This document shows positions 10,239 to 21,195 of a DNA stretch of 64,000 nucleotides, piece after piece. The notes beneath the pieces were generated by a model, which was given only the letters and a program-made list of their open reading frames with translations, searched no databases and was not told the DNA's origin. The DNA lies in contig JAPEIS010000011.1 in the NCBI GenBank assembly GCA_029531795.1, positions 496,001-560,000 on the forward strand, in the 5' to 3' direction. The translations under genes were made by a program, and so were the position numbers. This DNA comes from Sclerotinia nivalis. Lineage: Eukaryota; Ascomycota; Leotiomycetes; Helotiales; Sclerotiniaceae. Numbering within the stretch: position 1 is the stretch's first letter; each line of letters opens with the position of its first letter.

Positions 10239-12312
10239 TCATCGTCCACCAAACATTCCGTCGAGGCCACTGCCGTTAGTCTTATTTGCTGGAATGCTTC
10301 GACCACCACCAACAGCGCCTAAACTTGGGCTCTTGTTACTTCCAGCAATGTTCCAAGGGCTGCTTCTTTTCTGACTTCTCTCATCATCATCCATGCCTTC
10401 CATGTTGAAAACGAAATCACCTTGTTCTTCGTCAATGGGTGTGGTAAATCTGCCACTGCCACCAATACTGTTAGAGCTAGGTTGTCTATCAGCCGAGAAA
10501 GCCGATCGACCCGAACCAATGGGAGTAGTGATAGTGCGCGTTGCCGATGATGAAAGAAGGCTGGGATCGCTACCATTGGATTCGGCTCTGGAGAGACGAG
10601 TCCGCTGAAGTTGTTGTGAAATGATAGACATGGAAGTTTGGCGAGGTGGAGATGCAACATATGACAATGCATCCCCGGATGTATTAGGACGAGCAATTGG
10701 TCTTGAGCTAGGGCTTGTTCCTTCATGAAGAGAGTTCCGAAGTGGAGAGCCAACATGACCAAATACTGAAGCTCGAGAAATCTCTTCTTCCTTGGCTTTC
10801 GGTTGAAAATAAGCACCCCATCTAGAAGAAGGACTTCCATTTGATGGAGAGCCGAATTTTGTCGGGGTATCATTGCTCGGGGTACCTGTTCCACTGTAGG
10901 TTGATCTTACTTCATCGTAAAATCCCCGAGATGGCTTTGATTCATCGTAGGCGGCCCGAGAATTCCTTCTAGCTTTTTCTGCTGGTGTCATAAGATCGTG
11001 GAGAGATTCCGGTAGTAAATCTTCTTCAAATGAAAAAGCCTCTGACCAATCTTGCTCTTTATGCTCTCTTGGAAGACTTGCCGATATAATCTTTGGTTTG
11101 GTCGATCGATGAGAATGCATAGTGCGCTTCCCGAAATATTCTTCAGATGGTGGAGATGACGCGATTCCGTTGAATCTATCCCTAGTGTCATCTCCAAATG
11201 CAGAGCTATGCAAGCTTCTTAAGGCGTCTGTTGGCTTTCCTCCACCAACTGATGATGGGGGCGAATCAATGCCGAACTTCGTAGGAACTGAGGAAGCTAC
11301 TTTCCCATGTCTTGCGATCCACGAAACACCGTTACTATCGAATGAAGCCGGCAAAGGAGCATCCAATACACTTAATCCCTTTGCAGCAACTGGTGAAAGT
11401 CCAAGGCCAAATCGATCCATCATATCATCTCTAGGCGATCCATAATTTGATCCGGGATGCGATGCATAACTCGTATCGATCGTCGGAATATTGATATCAA
11501 CACTCTGTTGTCTGCCAACCATAGGAACAAATCCATCCTCTTGTGTTGTGAAAGGGCCATAAGGTTGACCATATGGTGAAGAGGGTACACCTTGAGCCCG
11601 AGCGAAAGAATTGGTTAAAGCTGAACCTTGTCCATGATACGGATCTGGGTTTATTCGTCCTCCAAGATTCAGAGCCGGTGCCATCGGTGGCATATTTGCT
11701 TTATAATTGATCCGTCTTCCATCAGGCAGAACGTGTATGTTTGCGCATTTAGGTCCAAACTTGCAATTACCCTTCGCAGACTGTTAGAACCCTAGTTTCA
11801 TTCTGCAAATGAAACCACGTACCTTTGAAAAGTACTTGCAGACATTATCAGTTGTACTAGCTAGATCATGACTGAATGGACAAGCTTGACCAGCTATAGA
11901 TTATTAGTTCGAGGCTCCGGTGATGACCTGATTCAAATTAAATGACGTACCTTGACAAGTACCCTAAACAATTCACATCAGCACTCATTTCTTCTAAAAG
12001 ACTGGACCTCGAATCCTACTCACCTGTCTAAAGAATTTACACGGGACATGGCCGGTATCTATAAAATCCCGCATCAGAACTTTATCTCCAACAATTCTCC
12101 GGAAGCTTTGAATGCTCACTTTGTCTAGTAGGGGGACTTCTTGCAACTCCATCTGCTCTAGAAGAAGCACCATTGATAGGACCCGATTGACCATTTGGAA
12201 TATTCAAGCTACCGGTGCTCATATGCCGAGGGTATTGATTGTTGGAGCTGCTGCCATTTCGTATATGCGGCTGCGGCGGTTGTGGCGCTCCGTTACCCAG
12301 CATTGTATCCAT
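10239..12312 (-). CDS. CCCH zinc-finger protein, Lee1/Cps3-like
   Basis: Five exons on the minus strand: 12312-12120, 12058-12024, 11963-11951, 11893-11823 and 11771-10239, giving about 614 residues. The first ~64 residues are Pro/Ser/Asn-rich. Then come two tandem CCCH fingers of spacing C-x7-C-x5-C-x3-H: Cys71, 79, 85, His89 and Cys99, 107, 113, His117 (GHVPCKFFRQGTC and NVCKYFSKGNCKFGPKC). The rest is a ~480-residue disordered Ser/Pro tail with many SP sites and a conserved-looking core (QDWSEAFSFEEDLLPESLHDLMTPAEKARRNSR in part). The layout matches yeast Lee1 and fission yeast Cps3, putative RNA-binding regulators. Finger 1 is split over three exons, one of 35 nt and one of 13 nt. The last intron appears to end in AAG. 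Upstream of the ATG the frame stays open for about 28 codons without a Met, so an additional 5' exon is possible. Confidence 0.85.
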
Positions 12313-15300
12313 CCCCAAAATATTTTGATAGAAATCTCGTTCAGAGGAATCAAATGTAAATATGGTTGGAATTTTATTGTTGTTGTTAGAAGGTTGCTGC
12401 GATCAGCGGGGTACGAGTCGAGTTGAGGTGGGGGTGTTATTGTTTCGAGGGTGAAGAAGAACGGAACAAGAGGAACAAGAGGAACAAGAGGAACGAAAGG
12501 AAGGTTGTTGGATTGATTTTTGATTTCTCTATCTTAGCTCGTGGAGGAAAAAAGAGGCGAGAAGGATAAGGAAGCTTAATAAATGGAAGAATTAAAGGGT
12601 ATTGTTAAAGTAATAAGCAAGCTTCCGTTTGATAGTTTTTTATTCCTTCGAGTTCTTGTCCAGTCCTCAGATATGGAAATAAAAAAGTTAATTTGATGCT
12701 GGTAGATATTTTATCTTCAATCCAGGTATAATATAATATGATATGATATGATGTACCTAATATGAGGCAAAATGGCTGTGCAACATGAACTTGGGCATTT
12801 AATCAATTTTAATGATTCGAGGCTGACTTAGTGCTCTAACTCTAAGGGAAACAGCCTTGTTGTATAGTTAATGGTAAAAATCCTTGAAATTGAGTGATTA
12901 AGAATTTTTGTGGCTTCCCAACTCACAAAGAGGAGCTTCGAGTTTTGGATTGTGTGAATGTATGATTGTGCTTGTGCTTGTGCTTGAGTGTGTTTCGTGT
13001 GTTCGTGCAATATGAAGAGTGAAGAGTGAAGAGTGCGGTGGTACTTTGAGCTAACAATCGCATGTACGAGTACGAGCTAAGGTATTGTTCTTTTGAAGAA
13101 AGCTCGAGCCTTTAAGAGATGCATGCCAGACCGGTCGTTGATGAAGTCTTTTAAAGATACGAATTATCGGTAGATGGAAAGAATGAAGGGGATGACGCGA
13201 TAGGTTTTCACTTTATGATCCGCTGATAATGACAATTGCGCAAGAATACTTCGAGGATAGCAATCAAGTCTTGATAACCTAGCCGAAGGAGGATCTGGTC
13301 CTGGTCCTGGTCCTTTCTTCGTCTCTCTCCTCTTCAAGTCTCAGATGATTGTAGAGAAGATGCTTGATGATTCTGATCTTTGTCAATGAGAGGGACGTTA
13401 TACTTTAAGAAAAGGAAATCCGCTTTGCATTTGAAATAACTTGTTATATGCGTACTCTATCTAGTTCTCGGAGTAGCAGGGACCAGCTTCTGCTTATTGA
13501 TTGTATTATTAGGCAGGGAATGATAAGTTACCTATTACCTACTTGAGTAGTAAGTAAAAGGTCCCGGGTGGCGGCATTTCGACACCAGCCATATCTACCT
13601 AGCAGCTTTCTCGCTGTCCTAGAAGAGAAATCCGGTGTCTAAACGCGCTTCAGCAATTATATTATAAGTCTCACTGTACGTCTCAGATAAGTTTCCTAAC
13701 TCATCCTTTTTTAATCCCGAACTAATTATAACCAGACCTGGACATCTATGATGAAATGAGAGCCCGTGACTCGATAGATTGACGATAAGGTTCTCCTATC
13801 ATTACTATTGTGTAGGTTACTTAGAAAATATTTGGTAACATATCAATCATCATACATCATACATCATACCCCTCACCTTCTTCCACTCATGAATTAAAAC
13901 ATGACTCGAAATAACCATTTATTACATAGTAAAGAGATGTAACATCATATATACCATGAGGTTTCAACCTTAACTATTATCATCAGAAGGGCCTTTCATC
14001 AGCTGCCGTTATTCCCACCTTACCCAACTTAATATCAAGTCAGCAGCAAGTACTCTTTAAAGTGCCTACATCACCAGTGTCTCGCAAGCCGATCAATCAT
14101 GCACGAAATCATTCCAGTCCTTTCTCCATAAGGTCAAGCATGGATCAAATAAGCGACTAAGGAAAATAACAAAAAGGAAACATATCAACATCATTACCTA
14201 ACAAGGTAATTGTCATTTGGTACTCAGGTCAGAATCCCATAGCCGCTGATAGCGCAGTTGGTGTTGTGTTTCAAATTCCACACACGGATACGAATCTACC
14301 ATCCATCCATCCAAATCCCATTTCGAAGAATTTCCATGATAGGAATTGATGGTTCATGACCAATGATTCACAATTAGGGAATTTTCAAGGTCTTTTGTTT
14401 CTCCTGCCTACACGTCTGGAAGCATAGCTTACCTTTCTTCATGTATGCGGAGATGAAAAAAAGCTTAAGAGCAATGCGAGTACCCGATGAATTCCAATGT
14501 ATCCGATCACCTACATCATCATTTATTCATTCCAGAAAGCACCAAGAATGACGGGAGCTATCAGATGATACGATACCCCTTCCAAAATATATCGGTCGAA
14601 CCCGTTCTCCTCCTCTAAGCGACATGATCATTCAATAATACCTACAGGTACTTGTAGGTATATATCAAGATTCGAGACGAGAAACTCCAGATCCCACTCT
14701 CAAATTACACCCACGTTGTCAAGAATCGGTCATGATTCATCAGCCACATCTTATTCTCATCTTCATCATACAGTATTTCTCACCATTTTCCCCTCATCAT
14801 CCCACAACTCTCAATAGATTCCCCTTTAGCTACATCTCTCACCTAAGCAACGGCACGATTCTCCTCGCTTCCAAACTCACGGGATTTTTCTTCCAAGTTT
14901 CAATCTCCCGTCCTACAACTAACAGCCAACAGCTAACAGCTACTCGTTACCTAGCTACCTAGAATTCAAAAGCCATCTTTGGGGAGTAGTAGCCTTACGG
15001 TATCACATGTCACACGTACACCCCTCTATGTCTCAATTTTCAAACGAACCAAGATAAATGAACCAAGAATGAAAAGAGGGGAAACATGTTCACATGGTAT
15101 TACCATCCCAAAAAATTCTCCGATATCAGCGTACAGTAGGCATGTACATCGTCGGATGACGGTACCGGTGTCGGTACCGTGTACCGTATCGTATCTGTAC
15201 TTTTATTGTTCCACGCGATGCGAAATAATAAGATTGAATACTTTGGATATGATGTTCAGTACGGTACTTGGTGTCGTTGGAGATAATGTGATGTGTCTGA

Positions 15301-15992
15301 TGTAGGTTGGGAGGGGATATAAGTGTGTACGAAAGGAAGTGTTGTTGTGACGGAAATACTGCCATGAAAATATTTTGACAGCTATTTGCCTACTCAAGTA
15401 CCATGTAAATGATTAATAAACTGGAGAAGATAACCTCCCACGTGCCTCTGTCATCCTCAACTTAGCGTGCTTATATAACCTAAATCTTCTTTGACGCCCC
15501 GAGCGGACAGAAATAAATATCAATAACACGACCACACTGAAATCTTTCTTCAATACGAACTTCGAACTTCGAACTTCATTGTTATTGTCATTTCTTCAAC
15601 TTGCACACACCAAAGTGTCGGATATGACTATGAGATCTGGTTTCGGGCTAAGCTCCGACATAAAGATATAACAGATGGATTAACCTTTTAAGCCGATCTC
15701 ATAAACCCTCAAACTCACATCTACTACATGGGACATAATGTTAAGTTCTCTGCTTTAAGATGATAATCTTTCTGTAAGTTAGGTAATAGAAATGTTATTA
15801 TCAAGCTGGTAAACCGACGGGCTGGCTTTATGTCCTCTAGCAAGAGACTAGTTACCACTCGCAGGGACTAGACTGAGATGGCCTTGATCGATAAGTCACG
15901 TGTAACTAGATCGAGGCTAGGACTAGGAACATTGTCAAAACGAAGAGAAACGTATTCTTTAATTCTTTTCTTTTGTCCCTTTCTCTAAACTC
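12313..15992. other. 3.7-kb gene-poor region
   Basis: No gene I can support. It likely holds the long 5' leader and promoter of the minus-strand CCCH regulator and, at the far end, the F-box promoter. It contains short tandem repeats (CCTGGT near 13300, CATCATA near 13850, ACTTCGA near 15555) and a palindromic GGTACC-rich patch near 15160. Small ORFs here lack coding character. Confidence 0.5.
12463..12495. repeat. GGAACAAGA nine-bp tandem repeat
   Basis: Three full copies and a partial fourth of GGAACAAGA lie about 150 bases upstream of the CCCH start codon, within its probable 5' leader or promoter. Confidence 0.85.
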
Positions 15993-17189
15993 ATGCATAA
16001 TACAAGGTTTCTCCTGTTTCAACTTTGGGGATTATTCTGCTCCGTGGCATATTGTTCGTCTCTCATAATGGATTTTCTTCAGAAGCTAGTTTTCTTCTTT
16101 CGAAAGCGGCAGAGACCTGTTGAATTTTCAAGGCCCGCTGCATTGTCATCCTCCATTCTCGAAAAAGTCCCAGTAGAAATCTTATCAGACATCATGGACT
16201 TCCTTCCTTTGGAGTCTGCTGTGGCCTTCTCCCTTTCCTGTATGCATCTCAAACGCTTGCTCGGAACTCGACATTTTTCAAGAATATCATCTTCGACTGA
16301 AGAAACACTGGCGCTGCTGAATCTCCTGGCCCTCGATTTACCAGATCAAGTTGTCTGCTCTGTCTGCAGGAGACTGCACCATATGCAAAACCTGCGCAGA
16401 TACAACTGCATGACCTACGGCACTTCAAGAACGACTGATGAGTACACCTCTTTACGATTTCCAGCTTGTGTGTCTCAGGACCGCAAAAATGAAACTTGGA
16501 TAATCACTGGACTTTTTGGTGAAACTGCCGTCAATATGGCTTTAAAAAGATGCCACCAAAACCCGGAGAGTACAGAACTATTGAATATTATGTCAAGACG
16601 TAAAGCAAGGATAATCAATTGGGGAAAGTATCTGCGGCAATATAGAGAAGAATGTCGTATCGTTCAAGGTCATCTGATGCATAAGCTACAAAGCGTATTC
16701 ATCTCGCGCGAATGTTCAAGTACCACGGATTTTAAACCACCCTCAACCGCCTCTGAGAAAATATGTCCGCATATCAGGTTTCAAACGAGCTTGAAATACA
16801 TCGGGTCTGGGGTGAGAAGATGTCAAAAATGTCCCACAGAATACCGTATTGATTTCAAGTATTATGAGGGGTTTGGATGGGGGAGATTCTTCACAAGATG
16901 GAAGGATTTTGGGTCCGAGGGTGAAGCGCGCTGGGCGCAACATCTTCCTTCGAGAGCAAAATCGAGAGCAACATCGACAGTAAAAATCTTTAGAGCCCTC
17001 TTTCAGGATCAAGTTAGCGTGCAGACTCCAGTAGAGCTTCCAAGCCAACCAGAGGTTCAACATCAGGACGGGGACTTATCTTCTGCATTCAAGGGTAGCA
17101 ACGACTTCAAATTCGACTCACTACTAACAGTGGAAAACAAGGCCGAGTTGTTTCGATTTCGAGAGAATTGCTGGGGAAAGGTAACCTAG
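15993..17189 (+). CDS. F-box protein
   Basis: A single 398-codon exon. The F-box is at about residues 53-95 (ILEKVPVEILSDIMDFLP, then SCMHLKRLLG), the Skp1-binding module of SCF ubiquitin ligases. C-terminal to it are Cys pairs (CSVCRRLH at ~120 and CQKC at ~270) spaced as in the lineage-expanded fungal F-box proteins, where I know of no assigned substrate. The first ~25 residues from ATG 15993 are hydrophobic, which is unusual for an F-box protein. The second in-frame ATG at 16068 gives a 373-residue protein that looks more natural, so the true start is uncertain. It stands alone, with a 3.7-kb gap upstream. Confidence 0.75.
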   Translation: MHNTRFLLFQLWGLFCSVAYCSSLIMDFLQKLVFFFRKRQRPVEFSRPAALSSSILEKVPVEILSDIMDFLPLESAVAFSLSCMHLKRLLGTRHFSRISSSTEETLALLNLLALDLPDQVVCSVCRRLHHMQNLRRYNCMTYGTSRTTDEYTSLRFPACVSQDRKNETWIITGLFGETAVNMALKRCHQNPESTELLNIMSRRKARIINWGKYLRQYREECRIVQGHLMHKLQSVFISRECSSTTDFKPPSTASEKICPHIRFQTSLKYIGSGVRRCQKCPTEYRIDFKYYEGFGWGRFFTRWKDFGSEGEARWAQHLPSRAKSRATSTVKIFRALFQDQVSVQTPVELPSQPEVQHQDGDLSSAFKGSNDFKFDSLLTVENKAELFRFRENCWGKVT

Positions 17190-17399
17190 CCGTCATGAAG
17201 ATGTGTTAGCATTTGTGCAGTTAACAAACAAAACTGGACGGAATGGATGAAGAGCTCGTCTTGGCTTCACCCGAAGGCTACTAGTCACCAGCACTGACGG
17301 AGAAGTGCAAGCTTATCGCTGGTGATAAATATATTTGTATTAATAAGAATATGATAGGAATAGTGCTGTTATGAATAGTGTCGTTTTCGAATGTCAAAT

Positions 17400-17813
17400 T
17401 TACTCATCATCATCATCGATGGTGAGTCTCTCGAACTCATCGCAGACTTGGTCAAGTTCTGCTTGAGATCTGGCGCCGTTTCGAAGGGCCATCATTCCGA
17501 TGACCTCGCAGCAGATTCGAGTCATCCGGCTTTCGACTCGAATCCGTTGAAGCTCAAGCATTTCTGCTGATCCTTCCGCAAAAGGGACAGGAGGAGGATC
17601 GCGGGGCGCGGGAGGTGGCGGCGCGGGAAGTGGTGGCTCGGGAAGTGGTGGCTCGGGAAGTGGCGGCGCGGGAAGTGGCGGCTCGGGAAGTGGCGGCGCG
17701 GGAAGTGGTGGTGCGAAGGGGAAACGCCAGCCCATTCTGTCAAAGAAGAAAGGTGATGCGAAAAGAGCTACTAGTGCGGCGAAAATTGTAGCGAGAATGT
17801 CTAGGTAAACCAT
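17400..17813 (-). CDS. Small PPLP-repeat protein with N-terminal hydrophobic segment
   Basis: A 137-residue ORF starting at ATG 17813. Residues 1-25 form a hydrophobic segment that could be a signal anchor or signal peptide. Residues ~33-75 are a tandem PPLP-(A/E) array. The C-terminal third is soluble and mixed, with two adjacent Cys (RICCEVIGMMALRNGA) and an acidic DDDDE end. I do not recognise the family. The repeat is encoded by a 15-bp minisatellite and could be hypervariable. Good Kozak-like context and balanced non-repeat sequence argue for a real gene, but it may be lineage-specific. Confidence 0.55.
   Translation of the reverse strand: MVYLDILATIFAALVALFASPFFFDRMGWRFPFAPPLPAPPLPEPPLPAPPLPEPPLPEPPLPAPPPPAPRDPPPVPFAEGSAEMLELQRIRVESRMTRICCEVIGMMALRNGARSQAELDQVCDEFERLTIDDDDE
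17605..17712. repeat. 15-bp coding minisatellite (PPLPx units)
   Basis: About seven tandem copies of a unit close to GGAAGTGGTGGCTCG or GGAAGTGGCGGCGCG, encoding alternating PPLPE and PPLPA on the minus strand. Because 15 is a multiple of three, gain or loss of a unit keeps the frame. Confidence 0.85.
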
Positions 17814-17937
17814 TTTGATATTGTATCAATATCAGAGAATTTGTCGCTTTGACAAGTGGGCTTTTGTTTGTTGTTAGGAAAAGAAACAGAGGAAGAGGAG
17901 AAAAGAGAAGATTTAAATAGAGGAGTTTGCTCTTCCG

Positions 17938-18061
17938 TCACTCTTTCCAAATGGTTGCTGGCTTCTTAATTGCTATAATGGAAGGAACAAATCTATCACT
18001 ACCATGTAATCTTACCTGTACCCTCCTTCTCTTGCGAGATATTTGATGTTTCCTGCCCCAT
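17938..18061 (-). CDS. Candidate short spliced ORF
   Basis: Minus strand. An open, coding-looking segment (in frame back to about 18115, reading NPDYDIPREVTDQMGQETSN) ends in a perfect ACAG|GTAAGA donor at 18016/18015. After a 43-nt intron ending TTATAG, the frame continues as AIKKPATIWKE and stops at 17938. From the internal ATG 18061 this gives only 26 residues. The true N-terminus may lie further up, since GTTAAATCAG at 18101 could be an acceptor for an unseen upstream exon. CT-rich leader-like DNA lies at 18240-18330. I do not recognise it. The clean donor, acceptor and frame continuity are the only support. Confidence 0.35.
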
Positions 18062-18947
18062 TTGGTCGGTCACTTCACGAGGGATATCATAGTCTGGATT
18101 CTGATTTAACAATAAGATTTATGCATTTGAAGATGATTTTGGATATTGATGTGAGGTTGGAAAAAAGATAAGATTGTCACTAGACGGAGACTAGTTCTTA
18201 GCTCTTACTTCTTACTTCTGGGTTTTGGGTTTTTGGGTTTGGATTGAATAGGAGAGAGGGGAAGAGAGAGAGACGTGTATGTACGTGTGGATTATATTCT
18301 TTGTTTTTTGGGGGTGGGGGGGAGAGGGTGGTTGGTGTAGATATATGGAGATATAGTAGCGGTTTTGGAGTCGAGTTGGACTTGAGAGATAGGCCTTGAG
18401 AATTGGAGGTTCGAAAATTGAGATTTGAGAGTGGAATTATAGTATAATTGATTGAACGGGATTGGATGCAGCGTATGGAGTATAGAGTAAAAATGGTTAC
18501 TAGTTATTGGTAATAGAGACAGCTAGTTAAGATATATCAATCACTACCTGGGTACGTGGCGATGTTTCTCCTATTGTTATATAATGGGTATCTAATAGTC
18601 CTAACTGCGGTCTAATAATGAGAAAGTTTTGAATTCTTGAATTTCATTTGGAAGATTGAAAGATTGAAAATGGGTCCAACATATTGGACTCGTGTGAAAC
18701 TATGAAACTATTTAAATGTTCAAATTATTTTCAAAGACTCATGGCTTTTCCAAATTTTGAGAGCTCGAATTTGATCTATTTGGCCGGACTCTTGGATACC
18801 ATGTGTAGGTATTATATATCGATAGACATATTCTGGTACTGGCAATTCACAAATTGAGGTAGAATACTCTTTTGCTAAGCTAATGAAAAAAATATGAGTA
18901 TTATTTAAGCACTAAAGATCGAGTAAGATGAAAATATTATTAGAACT
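18062..18947. other. Intergenic, no firm gene
   Basis: Contains the CT-rich leader-like stretch of the candidate short gene and then AT-rich DNA. Nothing else with coding character was found. Confidence 0.4.
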
Positions 18948-19917
18948 TTATATCGGATCGTCAGAGTAAGGAGGTGGCGCTTCTTCATCAAACTCTCCAT
19001 TATTAGGAAGACCAGCATTATTGACCAACCTATCTGCCACATTTAATCTTTTCTGTTCCTCTAACTTTACCACCCATAAAGCTGATCCAACAGCCGAAGT
19101 CAAAAGGAAAAACATTGAAAGCACCGGCACAAGTTGTAAGAGTAAAGCAACTGTTCCGAACCTATTCACTGTTAGTATATCACAATAATGCATATATAGG
19201 AATAACAAACCATGTATATTTCCACTTCCTGCTATTGATCTCCCTTTTCCTTTCCTTCTTCGTCAGACCTCGTAATTTAAAATACCGCCAGTGATGTAAA
19301 GGTCCGGCTCTTGCGCCAGTTAGGAGTAGGAAAAAAGGCGTTCCAATTATAGGTATGAAATTAAGAGGGAGGAATATTATGAATTCTGCTATTTGGCGAA
19401 AAGAGAAAGGGGAGTAAACGGCGGAAGTAGTGGGTTTTCCCAACATCTTAACTTCATTCGGGGCATCGCGACGGAGTATTCGAGATGGCGAGACGAGATC
19501 TATAAGACCTTCTTTAATAAGTGTAGCCTATTATCTCGTTAGTCCTGCAGGTAGTATAAAGGGGGTGCATACATCGAAGATATCCACCAGCGTCTCATCC
19601 ACCAACAATGCTTCAAATAATAAAGCAATTATAACCTGGCCTTCACCAAGCACGAGGAATGCCGCATTAAACCATGCTCCAGGGCCATGCCAAATAGCTA
19701 GAAAAGCTACTTGCGGCAGATAAGTAAATGCAAATAGAAGACCGAGAACAACAATTGAGGTTATTGTTAGAGGGATCAATCGTCTACCAAAAAGAGGGTA
19801 GAATTGTCGATCAGTATAAAAGTACCAGATACCTTTGAAAGGATAGAGAAAGGATGCGCTGACTACGCTTTTGATAGGTTGGAATGCGATACTCGGATCG
19901 AAACGAGAATTCGGCAT
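18948..19917 (-). CDS. EI24/LDS (Rrt8-like) integral membrane protein
   Basis: Three exons, 19917-19573, 19527-19211 and 19161-18948, with introns of 45 and 49 nt, encode 291 residues. Start ATG is at 19917. At least four hydrophobic spans are visible (LIPLTITSIVVLGLLFAF, NAAFLVLGEGQVIIALLFEA, IAEFIIFLPLNFIPIIGTPFF, TVALLLQLVPVLSMFFLL). The motif PLNFIPIIGT and the following GARAGPLHHWRYF are typical of the EI24 domain / fungal outer-spore-wall LDS and Rrt8 group, which are linked in yeast to lipid droplets and spore wall formation. The C-terminal tail ends in a PPPY motif (APPPYSDD), a possible binding site for Nedd4/Rsp5-type WW ubiquitin ligases. It is divergently paired with the ankyrin gene over ~410 bp. 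Confidence 0.8.
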
Positions 19918-20331
19918 CACTTTGATGCTTTATTGGTTTGTCAATTTGTATAATCAGATTGTGGAATGTGGAATGTAGATTGCGGATTGTGGATTGTTTA
20001 TTTCTTATGTTGTTGTCTTTAATTAATACAATTAGTTCGGACTTTGGTACGCCAGTATCTACTAGGTAAGCTCCCGCGAACTCTCCCATTCAGCCCCGAA
20101 AAGTCACAATGACATGACGCAGTAATCCTGATTATGTAAGCGATCGTTATGTTATCGCCAAGTATGGGGAAACTACTGCGAGGATGTTGAATTGTTGGTG
20201 GGGCAGCTGCAGAGATCAAAGCATCATCAACGGTCACAAGTTGGAGTTAAATGGTTTTTTCCTAGAGGGTTTGTTTATATGCAAAGAAGCGGTTGTTTAT
20301 AGGTACAAAGAAAGGTAGATATGCTGTGAAT
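19918..20331. promoter_or_regulatory. Shared divergent promoter of EI24-like and ankyrin genes
   Basis: A 414-bp gap separates the two divergent start sites, so it must hold both promoters and leaders. Direct-repeat words (GTGGAATGTGGAATG, GATTGCGGATTGTGG) lie at 19965-20000. No defined element was recognised. Confidence 0.5.
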
Positions 20332-21195
20332 ATGTAAGTTCATTCCTTGTTCTTTCTTGTGAAGAACAATTAGTTTCTACAAACACAACATCGGTTCCCC
20401 TCCCCAAAACAAACAGAAATATTACCATGAGCTTATCTCTAACATTCTCTATACAGGATTGATACCACGATCCGTCTTCGTCGCGCAATTCACACAGCCG
20501 ATGCATCTCTCGTGAAACGAATCCTCAAATCTCATCCCAATCTTCTTCATAACCCCGATTTATCACCTCACGGTCTCTCCAACACATCTCTACATCTTGC
20601 CTGCTCTCTCGGCCACCTAGATGTTGCCTCTCTCCTCCTATCTCTAGGTCACGAGTCCCTATCCATCTCTCTCAATGAAGAACATCAGACAGCTCTTATG
20701 CTCGCCGCCAGCGCCGGGCACACCGACATTGTGAATTTGCTCTGTATGCAAGGTCCCGCTATATCCGGTATACTAAGACAGGATGTGAGAGGTCGAGATG
20801 CAATTATGTATGCCAGTCGTGGAGGTCATGATACCTGTTTGCAGATTCTTCTTACATGTGCTGCGGTATACAAAGATCCGAAAGAAGTATTGGCAAATTC
20901 TGATGCGGATGGAAATACGGCGTTACATTTTGCAAGTAGTAATGGACATATGCTGGTACTGAGAACATTATTGGCTGCGGGGGCGGATGCTGAGAGAAGA
21001 AATGTTTGGATGTGGACGCCGATTGCTTATAGTGCTACTATACAAGCAGAAGTATACTTCAAAAAGTTGGTGAGTGAAGTGGGGAAGAGGAAGGAGATGA
21101 GAGTGGAGGTTAAGGCTAGTTCTTCTTTTCCTGGTTTTGGGAGAGGAGAGAAGAAAGGAGCTGGGGTGAGGATTGTTGAATTTGGGGATGATTGA
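20332..21195 (+). CDS. Ankyrin-repeat protein with intron-split start codon
   Basis: The frame from 20457 to 21195 opens with no in-frame ATG before the first repeats. A perfect GTAAGT donor at 20334 follows the bases AT (20332-20333), and a CTAAC branch and ATACAG acceptor end the intron at 20456. Joining AT to the next G makes ATG ATT GAT ACC, so the product starts MIDTTIRLRRAIHTADASL and is 246 residues. Ankyrin repeats: SNTSLHLACSLGHLDVASLL (~42), HQTALMLAASAGHTDIVNLL, GRDAIMYASRGGHDTCLQIL, GNTALHFASSNGHMLVLRTL and MWTPIAYSATIQAEVYF. The family is a conserved fungal ankyrin protein with no function known to me; repeats of this sort bind proteins. The C-terminal ~40 residues are basic and disordered. 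The alternative is a start at an internal codon, which would delete a conserved-looking helix. Confidence 0.8.

Noticed and set aside
14732..14962. 76-codon ORF in the 12.3-16 kb gap
   Set aside because: Repetitive AACAGCTA ending and low-complexity composition, with no splice or family support.
12313..15992. Candidate tRNA or other structured RNA genes in the large gap
   Set aside because: I found no A-box/B-box pair or cloverleaf by eye; a tRNAscan-SE or Rfam search would be needed to say more.
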